A stretch of DNA of 44,226 nt from a bacterium (GTDB lineage: Bacteria; Vulcanimicrobiota; Xenobia; Xenobiales; JADMJV01), in NCBI GenBank assembly GCA_030149525.1, contig JASBRJ010000308.1, positions 1 through 44,226 of the forward strand, in the 5' to 3' direction. The notes under the pieces are model-generated. The model saw only the letters and a program-made list of their open reading frames with translations, ran no database searches and had not been told where the DNA came from. Every line of letters starts with the position of its first letter. The stretch's first letter is position 1. The translations under genes and the position numbers were made by a program. Below are positions 24,620 through 33,699 of this stretch, piece by piece.

Positions 24620-24656
24620 AAAAAGCCTCTCGACACCAACCGGCGTCGAGGGCTTT
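24620..24656 (-). terminator. Rho-independent terminator of the glycine-zipper gene
   Basis: Minus-strand hairpin in which AGCC/GGCT and CTCGAC/GTCGAG pair around an AACC loop, with one bulge and one mismatch, followed by TTTTT. It lies just after the stop at 24682 and just before the ATG at 24612. Confidence 0.8.
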
Positions 24657-24681
24657 CTTAGAATTTGGAAGCTTTACCGCT

Positions 24682-25266
24682 CTATGCGAAACCGCACTGA
24701 CAGGGGCAGCAGTTATGGGTGGGCGGGTAACCGAAATTCGGGCCGTAGGGCTGAGGGAAGCCGTATCCCATGGGGTTGTAGGCGCCTTGACCAAACGGAG
24801 AGCCGAATCCAGGGCCGAAGAAGGGAGGATAGAGACCGCCCGGGTTTGCACCGAAGTGAGCGTTGTAGGGGCCGAAAGCACCCATGTTTTGCCCGTAACC
24901 CAGGTTTTGGTACTGAGGCTGGTTGAGACCGAAAAGATTTCCGACTCCTCGCTCGGCAGCACCGGCAATTTTAGAACCCAGTTTTCCGATGAGCGGACCG
25001 GCCAATAGCCCGGCGGGGCCCATGAGAGCAAAACCGGCTGCGGCTCCTACGATAGGATCGCCTAAAACATCTTTGACGGCACCGAGTCCACCCTTGAGAA
25101 CATGTCCGGCACCTTGAACAACTCCGCCGACCACACTGCCGACAGCTTTGCCTAACTTACCTTGGGCTAGGTATCCAACACCTCTGACGACACCGCCGAC
25201 TGCGCTTCCTACGCCTCTGGCGACTCCGCCGATCGCGCGGCCGATACCGCGTACTACTCCACCCAT
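24682..25266 (-). CDS. Glycine-zipper protein with aromatic/Gly/Pro-rich region and Cys-rich tail
   Basis: 194 residues, unknown function. The ATG at 25266 has an excellent AGGAGGT eight bases upstream. Residues 2-60 are imperfect repeats of the pattern V-x-R-G-x-G-x-A-x-G-G (VVRGIGRAIGG, VARGVGSAVGG, then VVRGVG and VVQGAGHVLKGG). These give GxxxG-type zippers that could insert in or span membranes. A second small hydrophobic part (about 70-105: PIVGAAAGFALMGPAGLLAG) follows. Residues 118-183 are rich in Gly, Pro, Tyr, Phe and Asn. The last ten residues, NCCPCQCGFA, hold all four cysteines. There is no signal peptide. It is a single-gene unit with its own ribosome site and terminator. Confidence 0.8.
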   Translation of the reverse strand: MGGVVRGIGRAIGGVARGVGSAVGGVVRGVGYLAQGKLGKAVGSVVGGVVQGAGHVLKGGLGAVKDVLGDPIVGAAAGFALMGPAGLLAGPLIGKLGSKIAGAAERGVGNLFGLNQPQYQNLGYGQNMGAFGPYNAHFGANPGGLYPPFFGPGFGSPFGQGAYNPMGYGFPQPYGPNFGYPPTHNCCPCQCGFA

Positions 25267-25397
25267 AGTTAGGACCTCCTGATAGTGAGCTACTCGCAAC
25301 ATAGCATGACGAGTCTTATCCATAGCTTACCTCATGATCGGGTCATGACAAGCTGCAGATACAATTTTTTAACAAAGATGGCGAAAATGACACATTT

Positions 25398-26141
25398 TCA
25401 GTTTCGGGTGAGAGGATACACATCCACCTTGACTCCCCTGGAATAGTGAGCCAGATCAGCGGGTCGTTCCGGCGGGTGGAAACCGTTCAACATGAACAGC
25501 CTGGCGTCTTGTCGGGCCACTTCGGCTCTACTCAGCAGATAGGGAGTGTGGTAGACGCGACCACTGTAGATCTTCCCGGCAATCTCCGAGAACAGCACGT
25601 AGCGCTCTGCCAGGAAATACTCTAAAGTGCCCTCTTCGCTCACTTTGGCAGGCTCGGCGGGACGATAGAGATATTCCGAGGAGACTCCGGTCCAGGCTCG
25701 TCGACTTTTGTAGTGAACCCAGCCCTCCTTATCCACTCTCGCCTGCATGACGGCATGCTGATAGGGCAAATGAAAAAGGCGGCGTGCCACTCCAACGGCC
25801 AGAGCTTGATTGGCTTCCAAACAGTAGAACCAAACCCCCGGCTTTCCCCGATGGTCGTAGACATAGGTCCTGAGATTCATTTCCAAAAAATCGGAAATTC
25901 CGGGAACGGTGGGACAAAAGCGAGGGCGAATATTGTTCATGAAAAAGGGGACCACACCCAGGTAAGCTTTGCCCTCGAACGTGTCCAGATATAAGCCTTC
26001 AGGAAGGGTGGAGCGAAGCAAGTCGGGGTCCATTTCCCAGTGAAGAAAGAGAAGATGATTCCAGTTCTGGTGCATGACCTGGAACTGGGCAGGTCGACGG
26101 CAGACCTCTCGCCGACTCTCTCTGCTGGGAGCAACACTCAT
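25398..26141 (-). CDS. DUF2071 (YqjF-like) family protein
   Basis: 247 residues, of the YqjF/DUF2071 type: MHQNWNHLLFLHWEMDPDLL with LPEGLYLDTFEGKAYLGVVP is the family's opening, and LRTYVYDHRGKPGVWFYCLE its middle motif. The fold is an acetoacetate-decarboxylase-like beta structure; the biochemical role is unknown. It starts 9 bp after the stop of the 1415-residue gene, so it is probably the last gene of the GHKL operon, although its housekeeping look suggests only co-transcription. No signal peptide. Confidence 0.88.
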   Translation of the reverse strand: MSVAPSRESRREVCRRPAQFQVMHQNWNHLLFLHWEMDPDLLRSTLPEGLYLDTFEGKAYLGVVPFFMNNIRPRFCPTVPGISDFLEMNLRTYVYDHRGKPGVWFYCLEANQALAVGVARRLFHLPYQHAVMQARVDKEGWVHYKSRRAWTGVSSEYLYRPAEPAKVSEEGTLEYFLAERYVLFSEIAGKIYSGRVYHTPYLLSRAEVARQDARLFMLNGFHPPERPADLAHYSRGVKVDVYPLTRN

Positions 26142-26150
26142 TTCGGGGTA

Positions 26151-29100
26151 TTAGTGGAGACTTTGCTCAAGCCTCTCGGCCACCTTGATCAGAAATTCAT
26201 CCTCATGCTTGTCGGTCAACTCCTCGCTAGCGATATTGACCAAACCCACCCAGGCCAGCAAGATCAGCAAGCGAGCCTCTCGATGACGAGCGTTGCCTTT
26301 GGTGGGAGTATCGACCAGCCAACGAACAGCCGGATGAAGTCGATTGAATCGATGCTGACCCGAGGTAGGGGATCGGTAGACCGCCGGACCCAGAGGCCAT
26401 GATCCAAAACTTGTGGCCGCAAAGAACGCCTCGGCCTTGTTTGCCACCCGCCGCCCTAAAAGCTGGTTCAGATCGGAATGGAAACGGCGCAGCAACTGAT
26501 TTTCCAAATCCTTTCGAGTAGGTGGCCCTTTATCTTCTTCTTTGTCCTTGCTCTTGTTTCTCTGCCGACGACTTTTTTCAAGAAAATTTTCCTCCTGAGC
26601 CTGCTGTTCCTGACGCCTCAAAGTCAACATCTCCACAAAGTCATCGACCTTATTCTGAGCCACCTTGAATGGGGTCAGACCCCAGGCTACCAATTGCCTT
26701 GCCGAATCGACGATTCGCTCCGTGTCGACGAGAGGTGGGCGTTCAAACTCCAGCAGATTCTTAGCTCCCAAAACCGCTCGGAGAACCTTATGGCCTTCGG
26801 AATCAGTGTCTAGGATCAAGACATCTGCAGGGGCCCTGAAAGAACTTTCGGCCATCAAGATAGGCGCTTGCTCTTCGGTGAACTTGAGCGCCAGTGCGCT
26901 GCCGCTCATCCAGGTTCCATCAGCTCGCAAGAACAGGGGAAGGTCCCACAGGACCTGGGCGAGCTTGCCTCCCGGGGAATTCGAACAGCTGGTGATGAAG
27001 CGACTCACCCGATTTAAAACAGAAAGGGCGCGTTCTCGCTCAGCGGAACCGAGCGACTCATGACAGAGGCCTTCTACCCATTCGAGATAGAGAGCGTAGG
27101 TCCACTGCTCCACAACCTCTCGGGCCGGGCGAGGGAATTCCGGAGCAGGATCGGTGTACTGCTGGCTGCTGTGGGCAGCGGGCTCCAGGCCGAAGATGTT
27201 CCCCGAAACGGGCAATCCATGCCAGTCAATAAAACCGAGAACATTCTCCTGAGCGTCAAAACCCAGCAGACGGCTCTTATCATCAACAGCGAGAAGACCT
27301 TTCAGGGTCTTTGACTCAAACGACCTCGCCTTGAGGTGATCGGCCAGCTTGGTGTCGAGGGAGTTGAGGAACTTTTCTCGTTGAGACTCAACATGAAGAG
27401 TCCTCTGCATATCGTTTAAGCGCGCCCTGGATCCGGCCAACTTCAGTAAGAACTTGATATCGGAGGACTTTTCAAAAACGATCATGCGGTTCGTCTTGAC
27501 TCGAACCGAGAAGTCCGGCTCCACAAAGGGGACGGATTTAGAATGTTTCTTTAACACCTCTTCCATGGAGACCACTCCTCCACCGTAGAGCCGAACAATG
27601 GGACTCTTGAGAATCTCGTCTTTGGGAAGCGTATTATGAGAAAGTTGTTGCATCCATGCGAAGGCCCAGGAGGCCACCGCGCGATTCTCGTGACTGAGAA
27701 GCGGGACCGCCTCCCGGGCGCAAAGACCCTTCAACTCACTCACTAGAGACGCTTTCACATTCACCTCTTTGAAATCTCTAGAAAGGGTGATGTCTTCGTG
27801 TTCGATGGCGATAAAGCAATCTCGAGGAAGAATATTCTTTTTTGTTTCTGCCAGACGACCGTCGATGTAGCAAAAGAGAGAGCCTCCTCCGTCACCGGAA
27901 TGCTCAAGAGAGCGAAACCCCAACTCTCCTCGACCGATCGTGAGGGGAACTTTATGGGTAAACTCACCGGGCAATTCGATCTTGTCCACCACGTTCTTGC
28001 CCAGAAAAGCCTTTCGACGCTTCTCTTCTGCCATGTAAAGATCTGCCCGACGAGTCGTCCAGCGATTCCCAAAAAATTTCTGCAAAAGTTCCAGCTCTTG
28101 ATTGTCCGGTGTCAACAGCACCGGTCTTGAGGCCGAAATCCACTGATCAAGGCAAAGAACATGTCCGTGCTCGTCCAGCTCTTTCCGGAGTTCTCTCAGG
28201 CTCAATCTCCTTGTTTCGTGAACGGTTGAAAACCAGGGTTCGGACTCAAACTCCGAGACAAGATCGAGATGAGAGGATAGCAATGTCAGGCGAATAGCTC
28301 TGTCGAACGACTTATCTTTCAGCATGGAGAGTTCCAGCTCTCTGAAGCGCTCATTGACCAACTCTAGAAGTTTCGCATAATCCGAAGCACCGGTTTTCAT
28401 CCCCGACCAGTCGGACTTGGGTTGAAGAGAACCGGCTGAAAGGACGGCCACACCCTCAAAAGTGAAATCAGAGGAATGCTTTTTCTTTTCTAAGGTCACC
28501 CCCTGATGGATGAGATGGAGCATAAAATGTGACTCTCTCTTCTCCCGAAAGCCAACCTCCAGGAAAACATTGTCCTTCTGGTAGACCTGTCTGGCTAGAA
28601 AAGAGACTCCTTCCAGTCTTTCCAAGGAGAGGGGAGGCGGATCCAAGAGCTGGGCGTCGATCTCCTGAAACCTTTCGAAATCCGCGGAAGACAGTTCGAC
28701 AACATTGGCTTTCCCCAGCCGTTTTTTCAACCCGGAAACATTGCCTCGCGTGGTCCAGATGAGAGGGTGAGGCAGAATCTGGAGCGGAAAATTCTCCGAC
28801 TTGGGACGGAACGGCTTCCCTATGAAAACCTTACCGCCGGCGGCCAGCTGCTCTAAGCTATAAACCTCCTTTCCCATACTCTCGGCAAAGAGAGGCGTCT
28901 CAAGATCCACCCGAGACAGAGACTTTGTGGGACCGGAAATCCGTTCCAAAATGAAATGACGCATGGCCGGGTCTACATCGCCTTTAGGGAAAGGCGCAAG
29001 CTTATCGAACAGCTCCCGCAGCTTCTTGTTGAGCGAACTGATTGCGGAGCGATAGAGCCTCCCCGTCCCACGTGACCACAGCTCATCAATCTCCAACTCG

Positions 29101-30398
29101 TCGAAGTTGATAACAGCGACGGAACCGGGGGGCGCCAGATGAGTCAGGTTGTCCGCTGCCAGAAGATGATTCTGGTAGAGAACATCGACCTTAGGCTCCA
29201 CCGAGGAGCTCTTGAGGATACCGATCTCGGCTTGCCATTTCGAGTCTTCGAGCTTCTCCCTCAGGTGGTATTCTCCCGGAGGGAGTTCGGTGGATCTCGG
29301 ACTGCTCTGCCAGCGGGCTTTGTTCTGTTCAGCCTGTAGCTTTCTTCGATAGGCCGGCCCTGCGTCGATCAGCACCTCGGGCGCGAAAATTTGACCCAAA
29401 ACCTCGGCAGTGTTGCCCCCTTCTAGAAGCACGACCGGCCTATCCAGTCTCAGGTTAAACCGCTTTTGAGAGGTGAGGATCTCAAGAGTCTTCTTACTTG
29501 TTCCGACCGTCATATCGTGGAGCGAGCAGTATTCGTCGCGGTCGGCAAGAGGGAAAATCTTCGCATTCTTGAGAGCCGAGGCGGCGGGCTCACTGGAAAT
29601 TTCTGCAGCATACCGGCGAAGAGGTGCGAACATTTCCGGCGAGGGGTCCGACGCCGCTTCGGCCAAGCGCTGAAGAGCGAGTTTTTGGGCTCGCGCCAGA
29701 GCCTCGGAATAGATCTTATCTTGAACCACATGGGAGTAGGAAGCGTCCAACTTGAAGGCGGGACTTTCTAAAACGGCGGAATAAGTGGGCATGGTTTTGA
29801 CCGCCTGAGTTTCCACTACCACGCCGAAACGAACCAGGGTCAGTCTCGTCCAAAGCCCTGAAGCCAAATCGACTTGGGTGCCCGAAACAGGCTTTTGAGG
29901 CAGTTCTTCACCGTTGAGAAACACCTCGCCGGCACTGTATCGAACTCTGCTGCGCAGAGCCTCATCCAAACCTTCGATAATCTGTTGAGACTGAAAGCGA
30001 AAGATGGTCTCGCCGCTCTGAAGCTGTTCCAGAACCGGCGGCTCCACGCACTCGTTCTCCACCGAATTGAAGGCGACACCGAGAAGATGATAAGGCAACG
30101 AATCGGAGTCGGTAGCGAACACTTCCTCCCGGCAACTTTGCAAGCGCGTCTCTTGGAGACGCGCTCCGAAAGCACAGAGGCGGACTCTCTGTCCCTTCGG
30201 CTTGTGCTCGGACATCAACGTGATCTCAAGTCGCGTGCAACCGGCGCTATTGAGGGCCTGAATAGCCAGAAGAACAGCCTCTTCCATAGAGGAGAGCTGA
30301 AAGGAGGCCATCTTCTTCTGAGCTCGCTTTTCATCGAGAGTGAACTCGCCGTCTTCGGTATATTTGCTTCCCTCACGAAAACGCTCCAGCAGACTCAT
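26151..30398 (-). CDS. 1415-residue partner of the GHKL ATPase: degenerate GHKL copy plus repeated modules
   Basis: The N-terminal ~350 residues align by eye with the neighbouring ATPase: SSMEEAVLLAIQALNSAG against PMSFLRELVQNSLDAG, HKPKGQ against HDKPSGQ, and RFGVVVETQ...LESPAFKL against NRGLTLLEG...VRSPYLEH. The catalytic Glu and Mg-binding Asn are replaced by Leu44 and Ala48, and the DNGEGM motif is gone, so this copy should not hydrolyse ATP. The rest contains five copies of a ~65-residue module, starting near 281, 501, 722, 932 and 1152, with pattern [IL]PLF..dG..Sl.el...(P)...vil....e..ll...lg. Between some copies lie beta-rich segments near 374, 609 and 809. A charged Lys/Glu/Arg/Gln linker is at 1262-1295. 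No membrane segments. The ATG at 30398 overlaps the ATPase stop by 4 bp. Confidence 0.78.
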   Translation of the reverse strand: MSLLERFREGSKYTEDGEFTLDEKRAQKKMASFQLSSMEEAVLLAIQALNSAGCTRLEITLMSEHKPKGQRVRLCAFGARLQETRLQSCREEVFATDSDSLPYHLLGVAFNSVENECVEPPVLEQLQSGETIFRFQSQQIIEGLDEALRSRVRYSAGEVFLNGEELPQKPVSGTQVDLASGLWTRLTLVRFGVVVETQAVKTMPTYSAVLESPAFKLDASYSHVVQDKIYSEALARAQKLALQRLAEAASDPSPEMFAPLRRYAAEISSEPAASALKNAKIFPLADRDEYCSLHDMTVGTSKKTLEILTSQKRFNLRLDRPVVLLEGGNTAEVLGQIFAPEVLIDAGPAYRRKLQAEQNKARWQSSPRSTELPPGEYHLREKLEDSKWQAEIGILKSSSVEPKVDVLYQNHLLAADNLTHLAPPGSVAVINFDELEIDELWSRGTGRLYRSAISSLNKKLRELFDKLAPFPKGDVDPAMRHFILERISGPTKSLSRVDLETPLFAESMGKEVYSLEQLAAGGKVFIGKPFRPKSENFPLQILPHPLIWTTRGNVSGLKKRLGKANVVELSSADFERFQEIDAQLLDPPPLSLERLEGVSFLARQVYQKDNVFLEVGFREKRESHFMLHLIHQGVTLEKKKHSSDFTFEGVAVLSAGSLQPKSDWSGMKTGASDYAKLLELVNERFRELELSMLKDKSFDRAIRLTLLSSHLDLVSEFESEPWFSTVHETRRLSLRELRKELDEHGHVLCLDQWISASRPVLLTPDNQELELLQKFFGNRWTTRRADLYMAEEKRRKAFLGKNVVDKIELPGEFTHKVPLTIGRGELGFRSLEHSGDGGGSLFCYIDGRLAETKKNILPRDCFIAIEHEDITLSRDFKEVNVKASLVSELKGLCAREAVPLLSHENRAVASWAFAWMQQLSHNTLPKDEILKSPIVRLYGGGVVSMEEVLKKHSKSVPFVEPDFSVRVKTNRMIVFEKSSDIKFLLKLAGSRARLNDMQRTLHVESQREKFLNSLDTKLADHLKARSFESKTLKGLLAVDDKSRLLGFDAQENVLGFIDWHGLPVSGNIFGLEPAAHSSQQYTDPAPEFPRPAREVVEQWTYALYLEWVEGLCHESLGSAERERALSVLNRVSRFITSCSNSPGGKLAQVLWDLPLFLRADGTWMSGSALALKFTEEQAPILMAESSFRAPADVLILDTDSEGHKVLRAVLGAKNLLEFERPPLVDTERIVDSARQLVAWGLTPFKVAQNKVDDFVEMLTLRRQEQQAQEENFLEKSRRQRNKSKDKEEDKGPPTRKDLENQLLRRFHSDLNQLLGRRVANKAEAFFAATSFGSWPLGPAVYRSPTSGQHRFNRLHPAVRWLVDTPTKGNARHREARLLILLAWVGLVNIASEELTDKHEDEFLIKVAERLEQSLH

Positions 30399-31918
30399 GA
30401 AACCTCACTCCTCTCACGAATCCGAGAAAGTGAGTCTGTAAGAATCTTGCTCTCTCCCTTGAGTCCGAGCCCCAGATCGAGATTCAATTTTCTCACCAGC
30501 AAGCCCAGTGCAAGCTCCGGCTGAACCTGGGCAAGCCTAATCACCTTCTGAAACAAAAGATGATCCCGAACCAGCCCGAGAGCATCACCGGATTGCTGCT
30601 CAGAATCGCCGATTCGCCTGGCTTGCTGAGACGGATTCAAATAGAGCCCCAGGGGTTGCAAATCGCCGCTCCCGGGAATCTTTGTGCGCAGTTCGATCAA
30701 AAAAGTGCTACTGAAGTGACGCGCCCTCTCGGCAAGAAGGTCGAGAAGAGCCTGCTCGGAAACGCTCGCGGCAACTTTCTCATAAACAAAAAAACGGTCG
30801 GTCAAAGGGACGCACAGGCGCCCAAGGCCAGTCAGGAACTGGAGGACAGGGGAGCCCCAGTCGACCCTCAACACCGGCTCTCCCAGGGCCTCGACAGCTT
30901 CTACCAACTCATCATTTTGAGGATGCCAGGCCACAACGGCCGGCAACTCGACCGGGGCCACTTTCCCCTCACCGGTGGGGATGATCGCCCTCTTTTGAGC
31001 AAGCTTCGAAGTGATGGGATAGTTGAGAGCACGAACGGCGGCCTCCCAAAGACTGGGGTCGTCTCCCGCTTCCAATCGTGAAAAAATATCGTCGGGCATA
31101 CTCTCGGTACGGGCCTTTTCAATCTGGCTCATGACCTTACGAAAGTTCTTGTCCCTAAGAATGTTATCCCGGCTCAAGGTGTGTTCGAGATAAGGAGACC
31201 TTACCCGGAACTTCAGATGGGGGATGGGAGACCCAGGCCCTTCCAGAAGGGTGAGTCCTCGATTGTAAAAGCCTTGGAAACCCGACGATTGAGAGTCTGG
31301 GGCGAGAACCGCTTCCGTGCTCTCGGTCTTGAGATGGTAGGTGTAAGGTTCCTCCTGAAAACCGAATGTCTCGTTAATCCTCTCACCGTTGAAAGCGATG
31401 TCCGTATGGGAGTATTTGCACCAGTAAGTGACCGTCTCGCGAGCGTCTTCTATCAGCTGACCGAGGTCTCTTCGCTTAAGAGGGAGATAGAGGGTCACCG
31501 AGGTTCCTTCCACAGGCTCCATGAGCTGCCGCTTTTCGTAAGTCCGGTCCGGTTTGAAGAGAATTCTCCAAAACTCACCCTCACGACCGGTTTCCAGAAC
31601 CACGAGATCGGGTTTCACGGCAAAGATGGAGACGAACCCGATGCCGAATTTTCCTATCTTCGTCAGGTCGTTCTCCTTGGTGGAGCTAAAAAGGCGCGTC
31701 AGCCGATTGTCGATGATCTCCTCGGTCATGCCCTCGCCGTTGTCTTTCACCTGAATGTAGCACTGGCCCGAAGGTTTATCGTGTCCCACATTCACTTCCA
31801 CCAGGGTCGTCCCAGCGTCCAGACTGTTTTGGACCAACTCTCTCAGAAACGACATGGGCTGGGCAAACTGCTGAATCAGTTGCTCCAGGGCATCCTTGGC
31901 TGAATTCTTTCTCGACAT
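30395..31918 (-). CDS. HSP90-type GHKL ATPase
   Basis: 507 residues. The N-terminal ~200 residues carry a Bergerat-fold ATP site of HSP90/HATPase_c_3 type: N-box RELVQNSLDAG (catalytic-type E27, N31, D34), G1 DNGEGM (59-64), and G2 GKFGIGF (89-95). A middle region (about 170-280) includes NRGLTLLEGP and LSRDNILRDKNFRKV, similar to the middle segment of HSP90/HtpG. After that comes one copy of the module repeated in its partner (RAIIPTGEGKVAPVELPAVV). It lacks the HSP90 C-terminal dimer part. I chose the ATG at 31918 because similarity starts there; the frame is open to 32128 but that part overlaps the divergent gene. First gene of an operon with the 1415-residue protein. Confidence 0.88.
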   Translation of the reverse strand: MSRKNSAKDALEQLIQQFAQPMSFLRELVQNSLDAGTTLVEVNVGHDKPSGQCYIQVKDNGEGMTEEIIDNRLTRLFSSTKENDLTKIGKFGIGFVSIFAVKPDLVVLETGREGEFWRILFKPDRTYEKRQLMEPVEGTSVTLYLPLKRRDLGQLIEDARETVTYWCKYSHTDIAFNGERINETFGFQEEPYTYHLKTESTEAVLAPDSQSSGFQGFYNRGLTLLEGPGSPIPHLKFRVRSPYLEHTLSRDNILRDKNFRKVMSQIEKARTESMPDDIFSRLEAGDDPSLWEAAVRALNYPITSKLAQKRAIIPTGEGKVAPVELPAVVAWHPQNDELVEAVEALGEPVLRVDWGSPVLQFLTGLGRLCVPLTDRFFVYEKVAASVSEQALLDLLAERARHFSSTFLIELRTKIPGSGDLQPLGLYLNPSQQARRIGDSEQQSGDALGLVRDHLLFQKVIRLAQVQPELALGLLVRKLNLDLGLGLKGESKILTDSLSRIRERSEVS

Positions 31919-32000
31919 GGCTGGGAGAATATTGGCTGATACTAGCGGAATTGTCCTGTCGGGGAGGATCGTCTTTTTGTTTCGGCAAGTGGCAGACGAC

Positions 32001-33635
32001 ATGCTTTGCCACCTGAATAAATTGTATTCTCCGGCCCAGGCCGAGAGCCTCAACCTGCGACTGCAAAAACTGGCCGATGATTTCGCTCGGGAAAACCCTG
32101 AACTCAGTTCAGAGCCTCGCGGTCTCACCGCCGATCAGAGCGAGATCCTGCTTATTGCCTACGGTGATCAGGTGCAGCCCGCCCTGGGCACGCCTCTTTA
32201 CGGACTCCTGTGTTTCATGAGGGAGCGTCTCCCTGGGGTCACCGGACTCCACCTGCTGCCTCATTTTCCCTACTCTTCCGACGACGGCTTCAGTGTGATC
32301 GACTACCGGCTAGTGGACCCTCAATTGGGGAACTGGAACGACGTGAAAGCTCTGGCCGAAGAATACAGTCTTATGTTTGATGCGGTGATCAACCATATCT
32401 CTTCCCAGAGCTTCTGGGTTCGCGACTTTCTGGCCGGAAAAGATCGCGGATATCTTCTCCAGTCGGACCCGAAAGAGGATCACTCCCAGGTGATCCGCCC
32501 ACGGACGCATCCGCTCCTCACTCCGGTGGAAACAGCCGAGGGGACTCGTCATCTTTGGACCACCTTCTCCGACGATCAGATCGACCTGGATTACTCCAAC
32601 CCCGATCTGGTCTACGAGATAGCCGACATTCTGTTGCTTTACGCCAAGTATGGAGCCCGTTATCTTCGCCTGGACGCGGTGGGCTTTCTGTGGAAAGAGT
32701 TGGGCACCACATGCATGCATCTGCCCCAAACTCACGAATTGGTGAAGTTAATGAGAACGCTCTTCGACCGAGCCGCTCCCGGAGTGTGCTTAGTGCCCGA
32801 AATCAACGGAACCTATGAGGAAAACGCCCCCTATTTCGGCGACGGCCATGACGAGGCCCAGATGGTTTACAATTTTCCTCTCCCCCCACTGGTCGTTCAC
32901 GCTTTTCACAGTGGAAACGCCGATATTCTCAACGATTGGCTGGAAAACCTGAAACTGCCACCTCAAGGCACAACCTTCTTCAACTTTCTCTCCTCCCACG
33001 ACGGTATTGGGGTACGTCCGGTGGACAATCTCTTGAGTCGCGAGCAGGTGAAGGCCATGACCGACAAAGTGTGTGCTCACGGCGGTCGCATCAGCAACCG
33101 TTTGGTGGAAGGCAAAGAGGTGCCCTACGAGATGAACATCACTTTTCATGACGCCCTCACCTCTCCCCACGAACCCACCGAAGCAGGAATCGCCCGAATG
33201 CGATCCAGCCACGCTTTGCTCTTGAGTCTGGCCGGTATCCCCGGGATCTACTTCAACTCCATAGTGGGCTGCCCTAACTGGCATGAAGGCTACACCAACA
33301 CCGGGCGCAACCGGACTCTCAACCGACGCAAATTCGAACGAGACGAACTCGACGGTCTGCTGGACAACGACCCGCAGATGAAGGGCGTCTGCCAGGCCAT
33401 CTTGGAACTCATCGAAGTCCGTTCCAAAGAAGAGGCTTTCCACCCCCAGGCGCCCCAGAGCATAGAGAGACTGCACCCGAGCGTGGTGGCTGTGCGGCGG
33501 GGAGCTGTTCTGGCCATTTCCAACGTAAGCCATGAGGAAGTCACCCTACCGGTGGAAGGAACCGATCTTCTGAGCGGGCGCTCTTTCTGTGGACAGACAG
33601 TCCTTGAGCCTTACGGCGTCGCCTGGTTGAAGTAA
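32001..33635 (+). CDS. GH13 subfamily 18 sugar phosphorylase (glucosylglycerate phosphorylase-like)
   Basis: 544-residue retaining alpha-glucoside phosphorylase of the sucrose phosphorylase group, converting a glucosyl compound plus phosphate to glucose-1-phosphate. Conserved regions: DAVINHIS (region I), LRLDAVGFLWKE with nucleophile D225, LVPEING with acid/base E267, and SSHDGIGVRP with D334. The stretch WKELGTTCMHLPQTHELVKL is close to glucosylglycerate phosphorylases (E. coli YcjM-like) rather than to bifidobacterial sucrose phosphorylase. The acceptor loop reads PEINGTYEENAPYFG, differing from the TETNVPH of YcjM as I recall it, so the acceptor may differ. The ATG at 32001 fits the family N-terminus; the frame is open to 31896, inside the ATPase start. 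No signal peptide, so cytoplasmic. Divergent from the GHKL operon, 82 bp apart. Confidence 0.88.
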   Translation: MLCHLNKLYSPAQAESLNLRLQKLADDFARENPELSSEPRGLTADQSEILLIAYGDQVQPALGTPLYGLLCFMRERLPGVTGLHLLPHFPYSSDDGFSVIDYRLVDPQLGNWNDVKALAEEYSLMFDAVINHISSQSFWVRDFLAGKDRGYLLQSDPKEDHSQVIRPRTHPLLTPVETAEGTRHLWTTFSDDQIDLDYSNPDLVYEIADILLLYAKYGARYLRLDAVGFLWKELGTTCMHLPQTHELVKLMRTLFDRAAPGVCLVPEINGTYEENAPYFGDGHDEAQMVYNFPLPPLVVHAFHSGNADILNDWLENLKLPPQGTTFFNFLSSHDGIGVRPVDNLLSREQVKAMTDKVCAHGGRISNRLVEGKEVPYEMNITFHDALTSPHEPTEAGIARMRSSHALLLSLAGIPGIYFNSIVGCPNWHEGYTNTGRNRTLNRRKFERDELDGLLDNDPQMKGVCQAILELIEVRSKEEAFHPQAPQSIERLHPSVVAVRRGAVLAISNVSHEEVTLPVEGTDLLSGRSFCGQTVLEPYGVAWLK

Positions 33636-33699
33636 GTCGTATCAATTGATCTGGATAAAAACGCCATCCTCTGCGACCATGTTTGACAAGGAGTAGGTC

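Noticed and set aside
31896-32000. N-terminal extension of the sugar phosphorylase
   Set aside because: It overlaps the divergent ATPase gene start and its translation does not fit the family; the ATG at 32001 does.
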